A DNA stretch of 64,000 nucleotides from NCBI GenBank assembly GCA_003139095.1, contig PLHW01000072.1, forward strand, positions 137,636 through 201,635. The letters are read 5' to 3'. The notes under the pieces were generated by a model. It made no database searches. It saw only the letters and a program-made list of their open reading frames with translations, and was not told where the DNA came from. This DNA comes from Acidobacteriaceae bacterium. Lineage in GTDB: Bacteria; Acidobacteriota; Terriglobia; Terriglobales; Acidobacteriaceae. Shown here one piece after another: positions 54,161-63,154 of this stretch (position 1 is its first letter; each line of letters begins with the position of its first letter). The translations under genes and the position numbers were made by a program.

Positions 54161-55363
54161 TCACCCGCTCGCGTACTTCTCTCCCGCCGCCACCGCTTCC
54201 TCCGACCGCGGCCGCTTCGCCGGCACTCCCTGCCAAATCTCCTCGCCCGCCCGCTCGCCCACCACCGCCCGATATACTTCCATCAGCCCCGCCGCCATTC
54301 GCTCCGACGTGAAATGCTTCTCCACACGTTTCCGTCCCGCCGCGCCCATCTCCCGGCGCCGCGCGCCATTCTCCAACAAATACCGAATCGCCTCCGCCAG
54401 TACCCCCACATCTCCCGGCGCCACCACCATTCCCGTCTTCCCGTGCTGGTTCACCCACGGCACGCCCGTTGGCAAATTCGTCGAGATCACTGCCTTCCCG
54501 CACGCCATCGCCTCCAGTTGCACAATCCCAAACATCTCCGCGTTCGTGATCGACGGCAGCACAAACAATTCCGCCGCGTGGTAATACGCCACCAACTCCG
54601 CGTCTGATACCTGTCCCGCAAATTCCACTCGCTCCGCAATTCCCGCTCGCTGCGCCTCGTCCCGCAGCGTCTTCTCCAGCGGCCCCGTCCCAATAATCAC
54701 CAGCCGCGCCGCACTCTTCTCCGCTACTCCCGCAAACGCCCGGATCAGATTCCCCACGCCCTTGTAGCCCACCAGCCGTCCCACGGCGAGCACCATCGGC
54801 CGCCCATCCCGCAGCTCTTCCACCCGCCGACGCCCGCTCTCACCGAGCTCAAATCGCTGCAGCGGAATCCCAAACGGCACAACGTGGCATTTCTCCCGAT
54901 GCCTTCTCACAAACTCCGAGATCTCGATGTGCGTCGGCGTCGGCACCACAATCGCGTTCACTCGCCGGTAAAACGCCTCCAGGAACGGCCTATATATTTT
55001 GAGCAGATTTTTCTGCCGCACCACGTCGCTGTGAAAGTGCGCCACCACCGGCATCTCGCGCGCCGCCATCATCGCCGACAACTCCGCCAGCGGATTCGGC
55101 ACATGCACGTGCATCACATCCGCCTCAAACTTCCTCGCCCACAGCGGATACGCCGGCGCCATCGAGCACGACCACAACTTCCCCAGGCTCGCCACCCGCG
55201 TCACCGCCACCTCTCTCATCTCGTGCTCCGTGCGCATGCGCGTGTTCGCCACTACCACCCGCACCTCCACCTGCTCGCGCATCGTCTCGCACATCTCCCG
55301 CAGCGCGCTCTCCATCCCGCCCACTACCGGGTCGTAAAATTTCCCCAGTTGCAGGACCCTCAT
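54161..55363 (-). CDS. Glycosyltransferase family 4 (1)
   Basis: 400 residues from the ATG at 55363, which overlaps the upstream GT4 stop as ATGA; a longer upstream frame is a shadow. The N-terminal Rossmann domain has MRVLQLGKFYDPVVGGME. The C-terminal GT-B domain has VLAVGRLVGYKGVGNLIRAF and the E-x7-E motif NAEMFGIVQLEAMACGKAVIS. A retaining transferase using an NDP-sugar, acting in exopolysaccharide assembly; donor and acceptor unknown. Coupled translation with the upstream GT4 suggests the two act in sequence. Confidence 0.9.
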   Translation of the reverse strand: MRVLQLGKFYDPVVGGMESALREMCETMREQVEVRVVVANTRMRTEHEMREVAVTRVASLGKLWSCSMAPAYPLWARKFEADVMHVHVPNPLAELSAMMAAREMPVVAHFHSDVVRQKNLLKIYRPFLEAFYRRVNAIVVPTPTHIEISEFVRRHREKCHVVPFGIPLQRFELGESGRRRVEELRDGRPMVLAVGRLVGYKGVGNLIRAFAGVAEKSAARLVIIGTGPLEKTLRDEAQRAGIAERVEFAGQVSDAELVAYYHAAELFVLPSITNAEMFGIVQLEAMACGKAVISTNLPTGVPWVNQHGKTGMVVAPGDVGVLAEAIRYLLENGARRREMGAAGRKRVEKHFTSERMAAGLMEVYRAVVGERAGEEIWQGVPAKRPRSEEAVAAGEKYASG

Positions 55364-56736
55364 GCCATCGCCTCCCGCAACTCTGCTCCATCCCCCAACT
55401 TCCCGCCCATCGCACGCGCCAGAATTCCCGCAAATTGCGCCGCCAATTCCTCCGGTGCCAAATTCTCTTCTATCCATCTCCGCCCGCGGCTTCCCATCCG
55501 CTCCCGCAACTCCGCGTCAACTCCCAACGTGATCATCCGCTCCGCTAGCCCGTCCGCATCCAGCGGCGTAAACAGCAATCCCGTCTCTCCATCCCGAATC
55601 AACTCTGCCGGCCCCCACTGGTTCACCGCGATCACCGGCACTCCGCACGCCATCGCCTCCACCACCGATCGTCCCAGTCCCTCCGGCCCGCGATTAGCCT
55701 GCACCAGAACATCCAACAACGAGAGAATCCGCGGCACATCTTCCCGGAATCCTAAAAATTCCACCCGTCCCCGCAACTTCGACGATTCCACCTTCTCCCA
55801 AAGTCCTTGCTGGTAGCCCGATCCGGCCTCCGTCGCGTATGGGTTGTCCCCCACAATCAAAAACCGCGCCCGTGGCAACCGCTCCAGCACGCGCTCCGCC
55901 GCCGCCAAAAAAACATCCTGTCCCTTCAACGGAGTCACCGCTCCCACCATCCCAAACCAAAGTTCCCCATCCCCCTTTTCCAACTCGTCCGCTGTTGCTG
56001 TTGCCTGTGTGGGGCGGACACTCTTGTCCGCCACAGTTGGTGTTGGTGTTGATCTTGATGTTGGTGTTGATCTTGCCTTTGCCCCCGTTGTCCCTGCCCC
56101 CGGCCGAAACCTCTCCAAATCCACAATGTTGTAAACCACCCGCGTCGCCACCGCCTCCGACACGTACTTCTTAAACTCCCCCTCCACATACTTCGAAATA
56201 CAAATCGCCAAATCGCACCGCCGCGCGAGCAAAGCAAGCGCGCTTCGCGACAGCGCTCTCTCCTCCAGCCCATCGCGCATATACCAAATCAACGGCACAC
56301 CCTTCGGCCTCCGCGCGAGCGCTCCCATCACATGCGCCTTCGCCGCATTCGTCACCACCGCCGCTGCCCCAATTTCTTCAATCAATCTCCCCAGGCGCCG
56401 CCGAAACCCAATCACGCTCCACGCCGCCCGCATCAACTGCGCGGCTCCCGGTCTCCGCGCCGTCTCCCCCGTAGCCTCCAGCGCCCCCGGCCACTCCACC
56501 ACCCGCGTCTTCGCCCCCGCCAGCAATGCAGCTCTTTGAAATTTCCCATCCCCCGGCACGATCACATGAAACTCAAACGTCCCCCGCAGCCGCGCCACCA
56601 ACTCCAGCAAACTGATCTCCGCCCCGCCGATTCCCCGCATCCCGCAAACCACCGCAATCCGCGGCAACCCCGCGCCCGGCAAGGGTTCCTGCGCTCCGCA
56701 CTCTGGCATCTCCAATCTGCACTCAGCCGTTGGCAC
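55360..56736 (-). CDS. Glycosyltransferase family 4 (2) with repeat-derived insert
   Basis: 458 residues from a GTG at 56736 (GAGGGA upstream); an ATG at 56709 is an alternative. GT-B fold with PRIAVVCGMRGIGGAEISLLEL at the N-terminus and E-x7-E motif GPEGLGRSVVEAMACGVPVIA. Between the two domains (after VDLERFRPG and before ELWFGMVGAVTPLKGQ, about residues 214-255) sits a low-complexity block (STPTSRSTPTPT, then VADKSVRPTQ) encoded by the composite repeat at 55991-56084. This is not part of the family. The linker position may tolerate it. It lies 19 bp after the asparagine synthase gene. Confidence 0.9.
   Translation of the reverse strand: MPTAECRLEMPECGAQEPLPGAGLPRIAVVCGMRGIGGAEISLLELVARLRGTFEFHVIVPGDGKFQRAALLAGAKTRVVEWPGALEATGETARRPGAAQLMRAAWSVIGFRRRLGRLIEEIGAAAVVTNAAKAHVMGALARRPKGVPLIWYMRDGLEERALSRSALALLARRCDLAICISKYVEGEFKKYVSEAVATRVVYNIVDLERFRPGAGTTGAKARSTPTSRSTPTPTVADKSVRPTQATATADELEKGDGELWFGMVGAVTPLKGQDVFLAAAERVLERLPRARFLIVGDNPYATEAGSGYQQGLWEKVESSKLRGRVEFLGFREDVPRILSLLDVLVQANRGPEGLGRSVVEAMACGVPVIAVNQWGPAELIRDGETGLLFTPLDADGLAERMITLGVDAELRERMGSRGRRWIEENLAPEELAAQFAGILARAMGGKLGDGAELREAMA
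55991..56084. repeat. Composite palindrome plus hexamer repeat inside GT4 gene
   Basis: GGCGGACA-CTCT-TGTCCGCC (core 56011-56032 including flanking GG) is preceded by GCTGTTGCTGTTGCC and followed by TTGGTG/TTGATC hexamer units. Minus-strand translation gives VADKSVRPTQ and STPT-type residues. Same composite as 7822-7890 and 58350-58430. Confidence 0.85.
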
Positions 56737-56750
56737 TTTTCCCTCAGTCT

Positions 56751-56805
56751 GGCTTCTAACTCGCTGCGAACTTCTGCCTTCTAACTTCTGATTTCTGCCT
56801 TCCCC
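56751..56805. repeat. Heptamer tract forming the 3' end of asparagine synthase gene
   Basis: Imperfect TTCTGCC/TTCTAAC/TTCTGAT heptamers. The minus-strand asparagine synthase gene reads into this tract, so its last ~16 residues (GGRQKSEVRRQKFAAS) are repeat-derived. Confidence 0.8.
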
Positions 56806-58930
56806 CAGCCCAGTTCAGCAGCACAAACAGCGACCACACCTCCGACCACGATTGCTCCTTGTCATCCTTCTCCAATCCTTCCAGCAACTCCCGCCCATAC
56901 GCCGCATCCAGTCCCAGCGCCGCATACAAACTTTCATCCCGCAGCGTCCCCGCAATCGTTTCCCGCAGTCCTTCCCGCAGCCACTTGCGCCACGGAAACG
57001 TGAAGCCCATCTTTTTCCGTTCCGGCAGTTCCTCGCCCATCAGGTCATTCAAAATTCTCTTCGTCAGTCGCTTCCCCGCTCCCCGTCCCGCAAAATGAAA
57101 CTCCGGCCTCATCCCCAGCGCCGCCTCCACCAGATCCAAATCTAAAAACGGCACCCGCAGTTCCACCGAACTCGCCATGCTGAACACGTCCGCATCCCGC
57201 AGCAACTGGTACCGCATGTAAAACGTCAGCTCCATCCCCGCAATCCGCTGAAAGTCGTTCTCCATCGCCGCCACGTTCTGCTCCAGTCGCTCCGCCAGCG
57301 CCCGCCGCTTTCCACCACGCCACCGCACGCTTCTCTGCAGCAAATACGCGTCTGCCAGCGTCCGTATCTCGCCCGCCTCCGCTACCTTCTTCCACGGAAT
57401 CGGACTCCCACTCACCTTCGCCATCAATCCCGCCGCCGACCGCAGCCCCGCCCCAAACCTCTTCGCATAAGCCAGCAGCCGCGGCCCATTCCGAAACGTC
57501 GAGTACCCGCCAAACAACTCGTCCCCGCCAATTCCCGTCAGCAACACTTTCAATCCGCACTTCGCGCCCGCCCGCGAAATCACAAACGTGTTGATCCCAT
57601 CCACCGTCGGCTGATCCATCGCCGCGAGCGCCTCCGGCAAAAGCTCGCTCAAATCCGCCGCGCTCAACGTCACCACCTCATGCCGATGCGGAATCTTCCC
57701 CGCAATCCGCCGCGCATGCGGCAACTCCGAAAATTCCTGCTCTGCAAAATCCACCGTCAGCAAAGTGATCGGGATCGCCGACTCCCGCGCCGCCACCAGC
57801 GCAATCAAACTCGAATCCACTCCCCCCGAAAGAAACACTCCCACGGGCACATCGCTAACCAGATGCGCTCCCACCGCTTTTTCCAGCCGCTCCCGAATCA
57901 CTCCCACCGCCGTCTCAAAGTCCCCCAGGCTGGCAAACTCCGCCATCCCCGGCGCAAGATACCCAACCCCCTGCACAGACTCGGTACCCGCCGGCCAGAT
58001 TCCACGAAGCGCCGCGGGCCGGCCCACACAGTCATAACCGGTATATGCCGAATCCCCATTCGCCCCAAGGTAGCGTTGCGCCTCAGGTCTGCCATCCCAG
58101 TCGTATCGCACCTGCTTCACCGGTCCGGGCCGCGCGCTCCACCACATCCCCTCCCAAACCGCGCCCCGCCCATCCACCCGAAGTAAACATCCCGGCCCCA
58201 CTTCCCGAATTTCTTTCCAAATCGTCTTCGGACCAATCACCGCCCCATACGCCAAAAACGAATCCACCGCCTCCTCATCCACCGTCAACGGACCAATCCC
58301 CGCCCGCTCCAGCGCCCGCACCTCCGAAGCAAACGCAAATAGCTCGTGAGGGGCGGACACTCCTGTCCGCCGCTCTTGGTGTTGATCTTGGTGTTGAACT
58401 TGATCTTGCTGTTGGTCTAGCTCAACCCCCACTCCCACGCGCCGGTAATAAACCGGCTTGATCCCCATCGCATCCCGCGCCAGCAGCAGCATCTTCGTCT
58501 GCCCATCCCAGAACGCGAATGCAAACATCCCCTCCAGCTTCGTCAGCGCCGACTCGCCCCACACCACCAGAGCCCGCAGCAGCACCTCCGTATCGCCCGT
58601 CGTGTGGAATCGCGCTCCCAATCCCTCCAACTCCCGCCGCAACTCGCGAAAGTTATAAATTTCGCCGTTATAAACCAGCCACGATCCCGTCTCCGCATCC
58701 TCAATCGGCTGCCGCGATCCGTCGCTCAAATCCAGAATCGAAAGCCGCGTATGCCCCAGCACCACCGATCCCCCACCCACAGGAATCGCAATCAACCCCT
58801 CCGCATCCGGCCCCCGATGCCGCAGCGCCGCCATCATCGCCCGCACCCCAGCCTCCGCTCCGGTGCGAGAAGCTCGCGCGCCCGCCTCTCCATCTCCCCC
58901 GTAACTAAAAATCCCGGCAATCCCGCACAT
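56756..58930 (-). CDS. asnB: Asparagine synthase (glutamine-hydrolysing) with insertions
   Basis: 724 residues. Cys2 is the glutaminase nucleophile of the N-terminal Ntn domain (MCGIAGIFS; RHRGPDAEG; VYNGEIYNF). SGGVDSS (about 368-374) is the ATP-pyrophosphatase loop of the synthetase domain. Two blocks are foreign to the family: about residues 165-196 (VGVGVELDQQQDQ...RRTGVSAPHE, encoded by the composite repeat) and about 262-330 (a GPVKQVRYDWDGR...GYLAPGM segment). The C-terminal tail is also repeat-derived. Asparagine synthase-like genes in polysaccharide clusters usually amidate sugar acids or a related group, which is inferred here. Gaps of 6 and 19 bp to flanking genes imply one operon. 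Confidence 0.88.
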   Translation of the reverse strand: MCGIAGIFSYGGDGEAGARASRTGAEAGVRAMMAALRHRGPDAEGLIAIPVGGGSVVLGHTRLSILDLSDGSRQPIEDAETGSWLVYNGEIYNFRELRRELEGLGARFHTTGDTEVLLRALVVWGESALTKLEGMFAFAFWDGQTKMLLLARDAMGIKPVYYRRVGVGVELDQQQDQVQHQDQHQERRTGVSAPHELFAFASEVRALERAGIGPLTVDEEAVDSFLAYGAVIGPKTIWKEIREVGPGCLLRVDGRGAVWEGMWWSARPGPVKQVRYDWDGRPEAQRYLGANGDSAYTGYDCVGRPAALRGIWPAGTESVQGVGYLAPGMAEFASLGDFETAVGVIRERLEKAVGAHLVSDVPVGVFLSGGVDSSLIALVAARESAIPITLLTVDFAEQEFSELPHARRIAGKIPHRHEVVTLSAADLSELLPEALAAMDQPTVDGINTFVISRAGAKCGLKVLLTGIGGDELFGGYSTFRNGPRLLAYAKRFGAGLRSAAGLMAKVSGSPIPWKKVAEAGEIRTLADAYLLQRSVRWRGGKRRALAERLEQNVAAMENDFQRIAGMELTFYMRYQLLRDADVFSMASSVELRVPFLDLDLVEAALGMRPEFHFAGRGAGKRLTKRILNDLMGEELPERKKMGFTFPWRKWLREGLRETIAGTLRDESLYAALGLDAAYGRELLEGLEKDDKEQSWSEVWSLFVLLNWAGGRQKSEVRRQKFAAS
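58350..58430. repeat. Composite palindrome plus hexamer repeat inside asparagine synthase gene
   Basis: GGCGGACA-CTCC-TGTCCGCC with leading GG (58350-58371) followed by TTGGTG, TTGATC, TTGAAC, TTGCTG hexamer-like units to about 58430. Minus-strand translation gives RRTGVSAPHE, a different frame from the GT4 copy. Confidence 0.85.
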
Positions 58931-58936
58931 ACGCCG

Positions 58937-60199
58937 CTACACCGCCTCTTTCACGCCGCCACCTTCATCGCGCTCGACGCCCGCAAAATAATCCTGCATC
59001 GCCAACTCAAACTCATCGCCCGCGCGATCCCAATTCATCTCGCGCTCCACCCATGCGCGTCCATTCCGCCCTAGCGTCTCCGCCAGTTCCCGCTCTCGCA
59101 AAATTTTCACGATTGCCGCCGCCACCGCCACCTCATCCGTCGGATCGACCAGCAATCCCGTCACGCCCTCGCGCACCGCGTCCGGCACTCCGCCCGACCG
59201 TCCCGCAATCACCGGCTTCCCGCACGCCGACGCTTCCACCAGCGCCAACCCGAATCCCTCCGCCCAAACCCCGCGCCGCGTCCGGTCTTCGCGGCTGCAC
59301 ATGATGAACGCATCGCACGCGTTATAAATAAACGGCAACTCCTCATTCTTCAATCGCCCCGCAAATACTACGTTGTCCTGCACTCCGCGCTCCCGCGCCA
59401 GCTGCGCCAGATACTCCACGTCGTCGCCTTCCCCCACCATCACATACGCCACATCCGGCACCGCCTTCACCACCCGCGCCAGCGCCCGGAGCACCACATC
59501 GTGCCCCTTATACCGATTCACTTTCACCATCCGCGCCACCGTCAGCAGCGTCGGCCTGCCTTCAATCCCCAATCGCCGCCGAATCCCGCTCGCATCCATC
59601 CCCGGACGAAAATGCTCCGCATCCGCCCCCGGCCGCACTTTCACAATCTTCGACTCCTCCACTCCCGCCGACTTCACAAACGCGCGCGTGTATTCGCTGT
59701 TCGTGATCACCAGGTCCGCGTCGCCGAGCGCCCCTACAATCTTCGCCCGCCGCCACTCGTCCATGATTTCGACCGCGTGCGTCCACACCAGATACCGCAT
59801 CCCATACCACCGCTTCAACTTGCGCGCCGCTATTGCTGCGTTCACGTGCCCGCAATGCAGCATCAACTCCCTGTCTCTCTTCACCAGCTTTTCCGCCGCC
59901 GCATACATCTGCCACACCTGCCACGCCGTCCGCATCCCCGGAATCCCAGGCGCTCCCGCATACCGCGCCGCCGCATAATTCTGCTCCTCGTCAAACGCCG
60001 CTGCCCGCGCATGTTTTGGCGCAATCAGCGTCATCCCGCTCAAATCAAATTGCCGATATACATTGAATAAGTAACTGCTGATTCCGCCGAGGACCGGCGG
60101 AAAATCCGTGGTCAGCAAAATCCCGCGCCCGAGCGGACGCAACCCGCTCTCACCTTCCATCCCCGTCCGCCCCGTCCATCCCACCGCCGCACTTACCAT
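58937..60199 (-). CDS. Glycosyltransferase family 4 (3)
   Basis: About 420 residues; the start is uncertain. I use the ATG at 60199, but a later ATG at 60160 is nearly as good and a longer frame reaches 60328 and overlaps the upstream gene. The GT-B fold begins near RGILLTTDFPPVLGGISSYLFNVY. The C-terminal half has TVARMVKVNRYKGHDVVLRAL and the E-x7-E motif WAEGFGLALVEASACGKPVIAGRSGG. A retaining sugar transferase in the exopolysaccharide cluster. It ends six bases before the asparagine synthase start and so is very likely co-transcribed with it. Confidence 0.87.
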   Translation of the reverse strand: MVSAAVGWTGRTGMEGESGLRPLGRGILLTTDFPPVLGGISSYLFNVYRQFDLSGMTLIAPKHARAAAFDEEQNYAAARYAGAPGIPGMRTAWQVWQMYAAAEKLVKRDRELMLHCGHVNAAIAARKLKRWYGMRYLVWTHAVEIMDEWRRAKIVGALGDADLVITNSEYTRAFVKSAGVEESKIVKVRPGADAEHFRPGMDASGIRRRLGIEGRPTLLTVARMVKVNRYKGHDVVLRALARVVKAVPDVAYVMVGEGDDVEYLAQLARERGVQDNVVFAGRLKNEELPFIYNACDAFIMCSREDRTRRGVWAEGFGLALVEASACGKPVIAGRSGGVPDAVREGVTGLLVDPTDEVAVAAAIVKILRERELAETLGRNGRAWVEREMNWDRAGDEFELAMQDYFAGVERDEGGGVKEAV

Positions 60200-60258
60200 G
60201 AGCCCAGAACCCGCTCCCGATTCGTTCGTCCCAAATAAATTCGTCGCCCTAAATTTCT

Positions 60259-61650
60259 CTAATACTCCGTCCCAACCGCCGCTCCCCACTCCACCCGTCT
60301 TCCTCGCCCCAGCATCATTCCTCCGCACACCACCACCAGCACCAGAAATATCTGGATCATCCCCGCCACTTCATGATCGAAGTCCCGCTCAATCGACATC
60401 GCGCAGTGCGTCGCCACCAGCGCCGTCACCGCCGCCGCAGACCACGCCGGCAAATGTCCCTTCCATCCATCCACCACTCCCAGCAGCGCTCCCCATATCA
60501 GCGCCCCCAGCGCGATATAGATCGGCCCGCCCGCGTCATACAAATCTCCCGGCATCGACGGCGCAATCGCCGCCCCGCCATGGTCCCGCGTCTGCGGATC
60601 GTCATACGCCCACGTGCGCACGCCAAACTGCTCGCCCGCATCCGCCGCCGCCTTCCCGCTGTCAATCATCCGCGGCACAAACGCCCTCACAAACGGACTC
60701 ACCAGCACATTCCTCCCCGAATACCCTCTCGCCTGCGGCACCAGATGCACCGTCAGCAGCATCGAGTCAAACGAGTGGAATCTCGCCATCCGCTCGCCAA
60801 AATCTCCCGTCAGCCACTCCACCACTCCCGCCCGCTTGATCTCCGTCGCCACTTCCTCCGGCCGCGTGTTCTCCCACTTGATCGCCCGGTACGAGCTGAC
60901 CACCGCGGTCAGCACCAAAAAGCACGCCACCGCCACCGGTATCAGCCGCGCCAGCCGCGGCCGCCGTCCCGCAAACACCGCCGCCAGCAGCGGAATCAAA
61001 AACACCGGCGCAATATTCTCCCGATACGGGCTCCGCCACGCATTCACCACCGCCGGCAGCAGCGCTACCATCTGCATCGATCCCACTCGCCACGCCGCTC
61101 CCCGCCGAAAGTGGTCCCACCACACAATCGCCGCCGGCACCATGTACAGTGTCGCCAACACGCCAAGCGGAGTCACTAGCGCCAGCGGCACCTCATCCGG
61201 CATGTCCACCACATAAAACAGCGCCGAGCATACCGCCGCCACCGGCACCACCGCCGCGTACGCCATCTCCACCGTCAGCACCCGAGTCACCGCCAGCGCT
61301 CCCGCCGTCCTCCGCCTCCGCGCTGCCGCGTATCCCGCCGCCACCAGCGCCCAGTACATCCCGCAATACATCACGCTCCGCGTCACCGTCTCTACCGGCA
61401 ACGCCAACAGCCGCGACGTCCCATTCGCCCACTCCACCGCGTTGTACGACAACATCAAAAATCGCACCACAATATCCACGCTGAACCCCAGCCACGCGAT
61501 TCCATACACCGACCGCACCACCGCCGTCCATCCCTCCGTCTTCCATCCCGGAACCAGCCGCACCGATCCCACCCAGCAGGCCAGCAGCGCCGCAAACGCC
61601 AGCCAGGTAAATAAATCGGTCCGCAATCCCAAAATTTCCGGCACAATCAA
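60259..61650 (-). CDS. Polytopic membrane protein, O-antigen/EPS polymerase-like
   Basis: 463 residues with about ten hydrophobic helices and a long central loop (about residues 270-360, containing EWLTGDFGERMARFHSFDSMLLTV and YSGRNVLVSPFVRAFVPRMIDSG). The topology and context, among glycosyltransferases, match Wzy-type or related oligosaccharide-repeat polymerases; sequence identity to a named family is not certain. It could instead be an EPS ligase-like protein. It lies 59 bp upstream of the third GT4 gene on the same strand. Confidence 0.7.
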   Translation of the reverse strand: MIVPEILGLRTDLFTWLAFAALLACWVGSVRLVPGWKTEGWTAVVRSVYGIAWLGFSVDIVVRFLMLSYNAVEWANGTSRLLALPVETVTRSVMYCGMYWALVAAGYAAARRRRTAGALAVTRVLTVEMAYAAVVPVAAVCSALFYVVDMPDEVPLALVTPLGVLATLYMVPAAIVWWDHFRRGAAWRVGSMQMVALLPAVVNAWRSPYRENIAPVFLIPLLAAVFAGRRPRLARLIPVAVACFLVLTAVVSSYRAIKWENTRPEEVATEIKRAGVVEWLTGDFGERMARFHSFDSMLLTVHLVPQARGYSGRNVLVSPFVRAFVPRMIDSGKAAADAGEQFGVRTWAYDDPQTRDHGGAAIAPSMPGDLYDAGGPIYIALGALIWGALLGVVDGWKGHLPAWSAAAVTALVATHCAMSIERDFDHEVAGMIQIFLVLVVVCGGMMLGRGRRVEWGAAVGTEY

Positions 61651-61756
61651 CCTCTCTCAATTCTCAGTGCGATGTCATCCTGAGCGCAGCGAAGGACCCA
61701 TGCATTTCACCGCACCTCACCCCTCTATCCCAGCGCGCAGAGGCTGCCCCATCCTT

Positions 61757-61781
61757 AAACGTCGCGTCCTTTGCGACGTTT
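61757..61781. repeat. AAACGTCGC palindrome, copy 1
   Basis: AAACGTCGC-GTCCTTT-GCGACGTTT, a perfect 9-bp inverted repeat followed by AGGGTGGGG. Confidence 0.85.
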
Positions 61782-62107
61782 AGGGTGGGGATGTTGAACT
61801 TCCCCGGCCCCGTGCGACGTTCAACCTGAGATTCCCCCACCCCGCAGCGAAAACGCTTCGCGGCGCGCAGAGGCACACCTCCGCCCACATCCGCTAACTT
61901 TTCATCTTTTCAAGCAGTGGCGATTCACCGGCTCGCGCCAGTGCGGAAGGATCGAACTGCAGGCTTTCCCAGGCAGCTAAAACGCGGGAGAGAGGCACAC
62001 CGCCTGTAACCCGGAAGTCTATCCACCCACCCCCCCTAGGTCAATGAATATTTTGTGCCGCTACGCCCCTGTCAAAGCGCGAGTGGAAACGCGGGTGCCC
62101 CGCCCTC

Positions 62108-62132
62108 AAACGTCGCGTCTTTTGCGACGTTT
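62108..62132. repeat. AAACGTCGC palindrome, copy 2
   Basis: AAACGTCGC-GTCTTTT-GCGACGTTT with the same AGGGTGGGG flank as copy 1; a tandem TTTGAC tract follows. Confidence 0.85.
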
Positions 62133-62140
62133 AGGGTGGG

Positions 62141-62203
62141 GTCTTTGACTTTGACTTTGACTTTGATCTTGATTTTGACTTCTGACCTCTGACCTCTAAG
62201 TTC
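62141..62203. repeat. TTTGAC hexamer / CTGACCT heptamer tract
   Basis: Units TTTGAC, TTTGATC, TTTTGAC run into TCTGACCTCTGACCTCTAAG, just downstream of the FkbM gene stop on the minus strand. Confidence 0.75.
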
Positions 62204-62259
62204 CCACGCACGCCCGATACGCCATCGTCATTTGCGGAAACAACTGCACACGCTTCATC

Positions 62260-63135
62260 TCAGTCGTCGAGCCTTCTTCGCGAAAGCACCAGATTGACGC
62301 AATCGTCTCCGGAAGTCTGCAAAATCCCATCCACCGACCACCTCACGAGCTTTTCCCCATCGATCCGGAACGGCACAAGGCCGGGCCCGACCACCTTTTC
62401 GAGAAACGCCGAGGGCTCGACCCCCGCCTCGCGCAACCCATGCGGCCAGAACTCAACCATAAGCACGACATCAACATTCTCGCGCAAAACACGTTCCATC
62501 CCCAGCAGCGCAAAATATTCGGCGCCCTGAACATCCATTTTGATGAAATCGATCCGCGTTCCCGAAGGGAAATAGCTGTCGAGCGTTACGCCCTCCACTT
62601 GCGTCCGCGCGCGCTCCTCGCCGCGATTGTAACCCTCGTCGTCATGAGACGAGTAAATGCGGTGATCTCCATAATTGAAGCTCGAAAGATGCAGCTCAAT
62701 CGGCTGGTTTGCGTTCGAGACCGCCTTCCGCTCGCAACACACATTGGCGCACTTGTTTACTTCGACGTTCTTTTGCAGTAGAGAAAAATTGTTCGGTTCC
62801 GGCTCGAAGGCAAAAACCCTCCCCGTTTTGCCAACCGCATCGGAGGCTATCAGAGTGAAGTAGCCCAAGTTGGCTCCGACATCGACAAACACATCCCCTT
62901 CCTCCAGCAACCTCGAAACCAGCTTTGTCTCTTCGGGCTCCCACGTTTTGGAAACAAACAAATGAGTAGCCACCGCGCTGTCCCGCAAGTCCACAAACAT
63001 TTTCTTCCCGTTCACCACGACCATCTTCCGGCTGCCCGTCGTCCGCAGCAGAAAATTGGAGAGTCGGAAATCGGGCCACACCCTCCGGATCAGTTTCCCG
63101 GCATGGGCGCGGGCATTTCCGCCACGCAAGGCCAT
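62260..63135 (-). CDS. FkbM-family methyltransferase
   Basis: 291 residues from an ATG at 63135; a longer frame to 63222 overlaps the next gene and cannot be excluded. The class I SAM fold is seen in VFVDVGANLGYFTLIASDAVG (glycine-rich loop, about 115-135) and RVFAFEPEPNNFSLLQKN. The segment SGTRIDFIKMDVQGAEYFALLGM is typical of FkbM methyltransferases, which O-methylate sugars or similar hydroxyls. Its location suggests methylation of the exopolysaccharide. The upstream methyltransferase ends 19 bases before this start. Confidence 0.84.
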   Translation of the reverse strand: MALRGGNARAHAGKLIRRVWPDFRLSNFLLRTTGSRKMVVVNGKKMFVDLRDSAVATHLFVSKTWEPEETKLVSRLLEEGDVFVDVGANLGYFTLIASDAVGKTGRVFAFEPEPNNFSLLQKNVEVNKCANVCCERKAVSNANQPIELHLSSFNYGDHRIYSSHDDEGYNRGEERARTQVEGVTLDSYFPSGTRIDFIKMDVQGAEYFALLGMERVLRENVDVVLMVEFWPHGLREAGVEPSAFLEKVVGPGLVPFRIDGEKLVRWSVDGILQTSGDDCVNLVLSRRRLDD

Positions 63136-63154
63136 TTCCCATGAAACCAACTTC

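Larger units (their letters stand above)
61651..62259. other. Repeat-rich gap within EPS cluster
   Basis: No gene seen. It contains two copies of the palindrome AAACGTCGC-N7-GCGACGTTT (61757-61781 and 62108-62132), each followed by TAGGGTGGGG, a TCATCCTGAGCGCAGCGAAGGACC segment near 61671, and a TTTGAC hexamer plus CTGACCT heptamer tract (62141-62203). The island separates the FkbM gene from the polymerase-like gene, so the cluster may be two transcripts. Confidence 0.6.

Noticed and set aside
54024..54503. 159-codon minus-strand frame overlapping the first GT4 gene
   Set aside because: It is a shadow in another frame and ends in the heptamer repeat.
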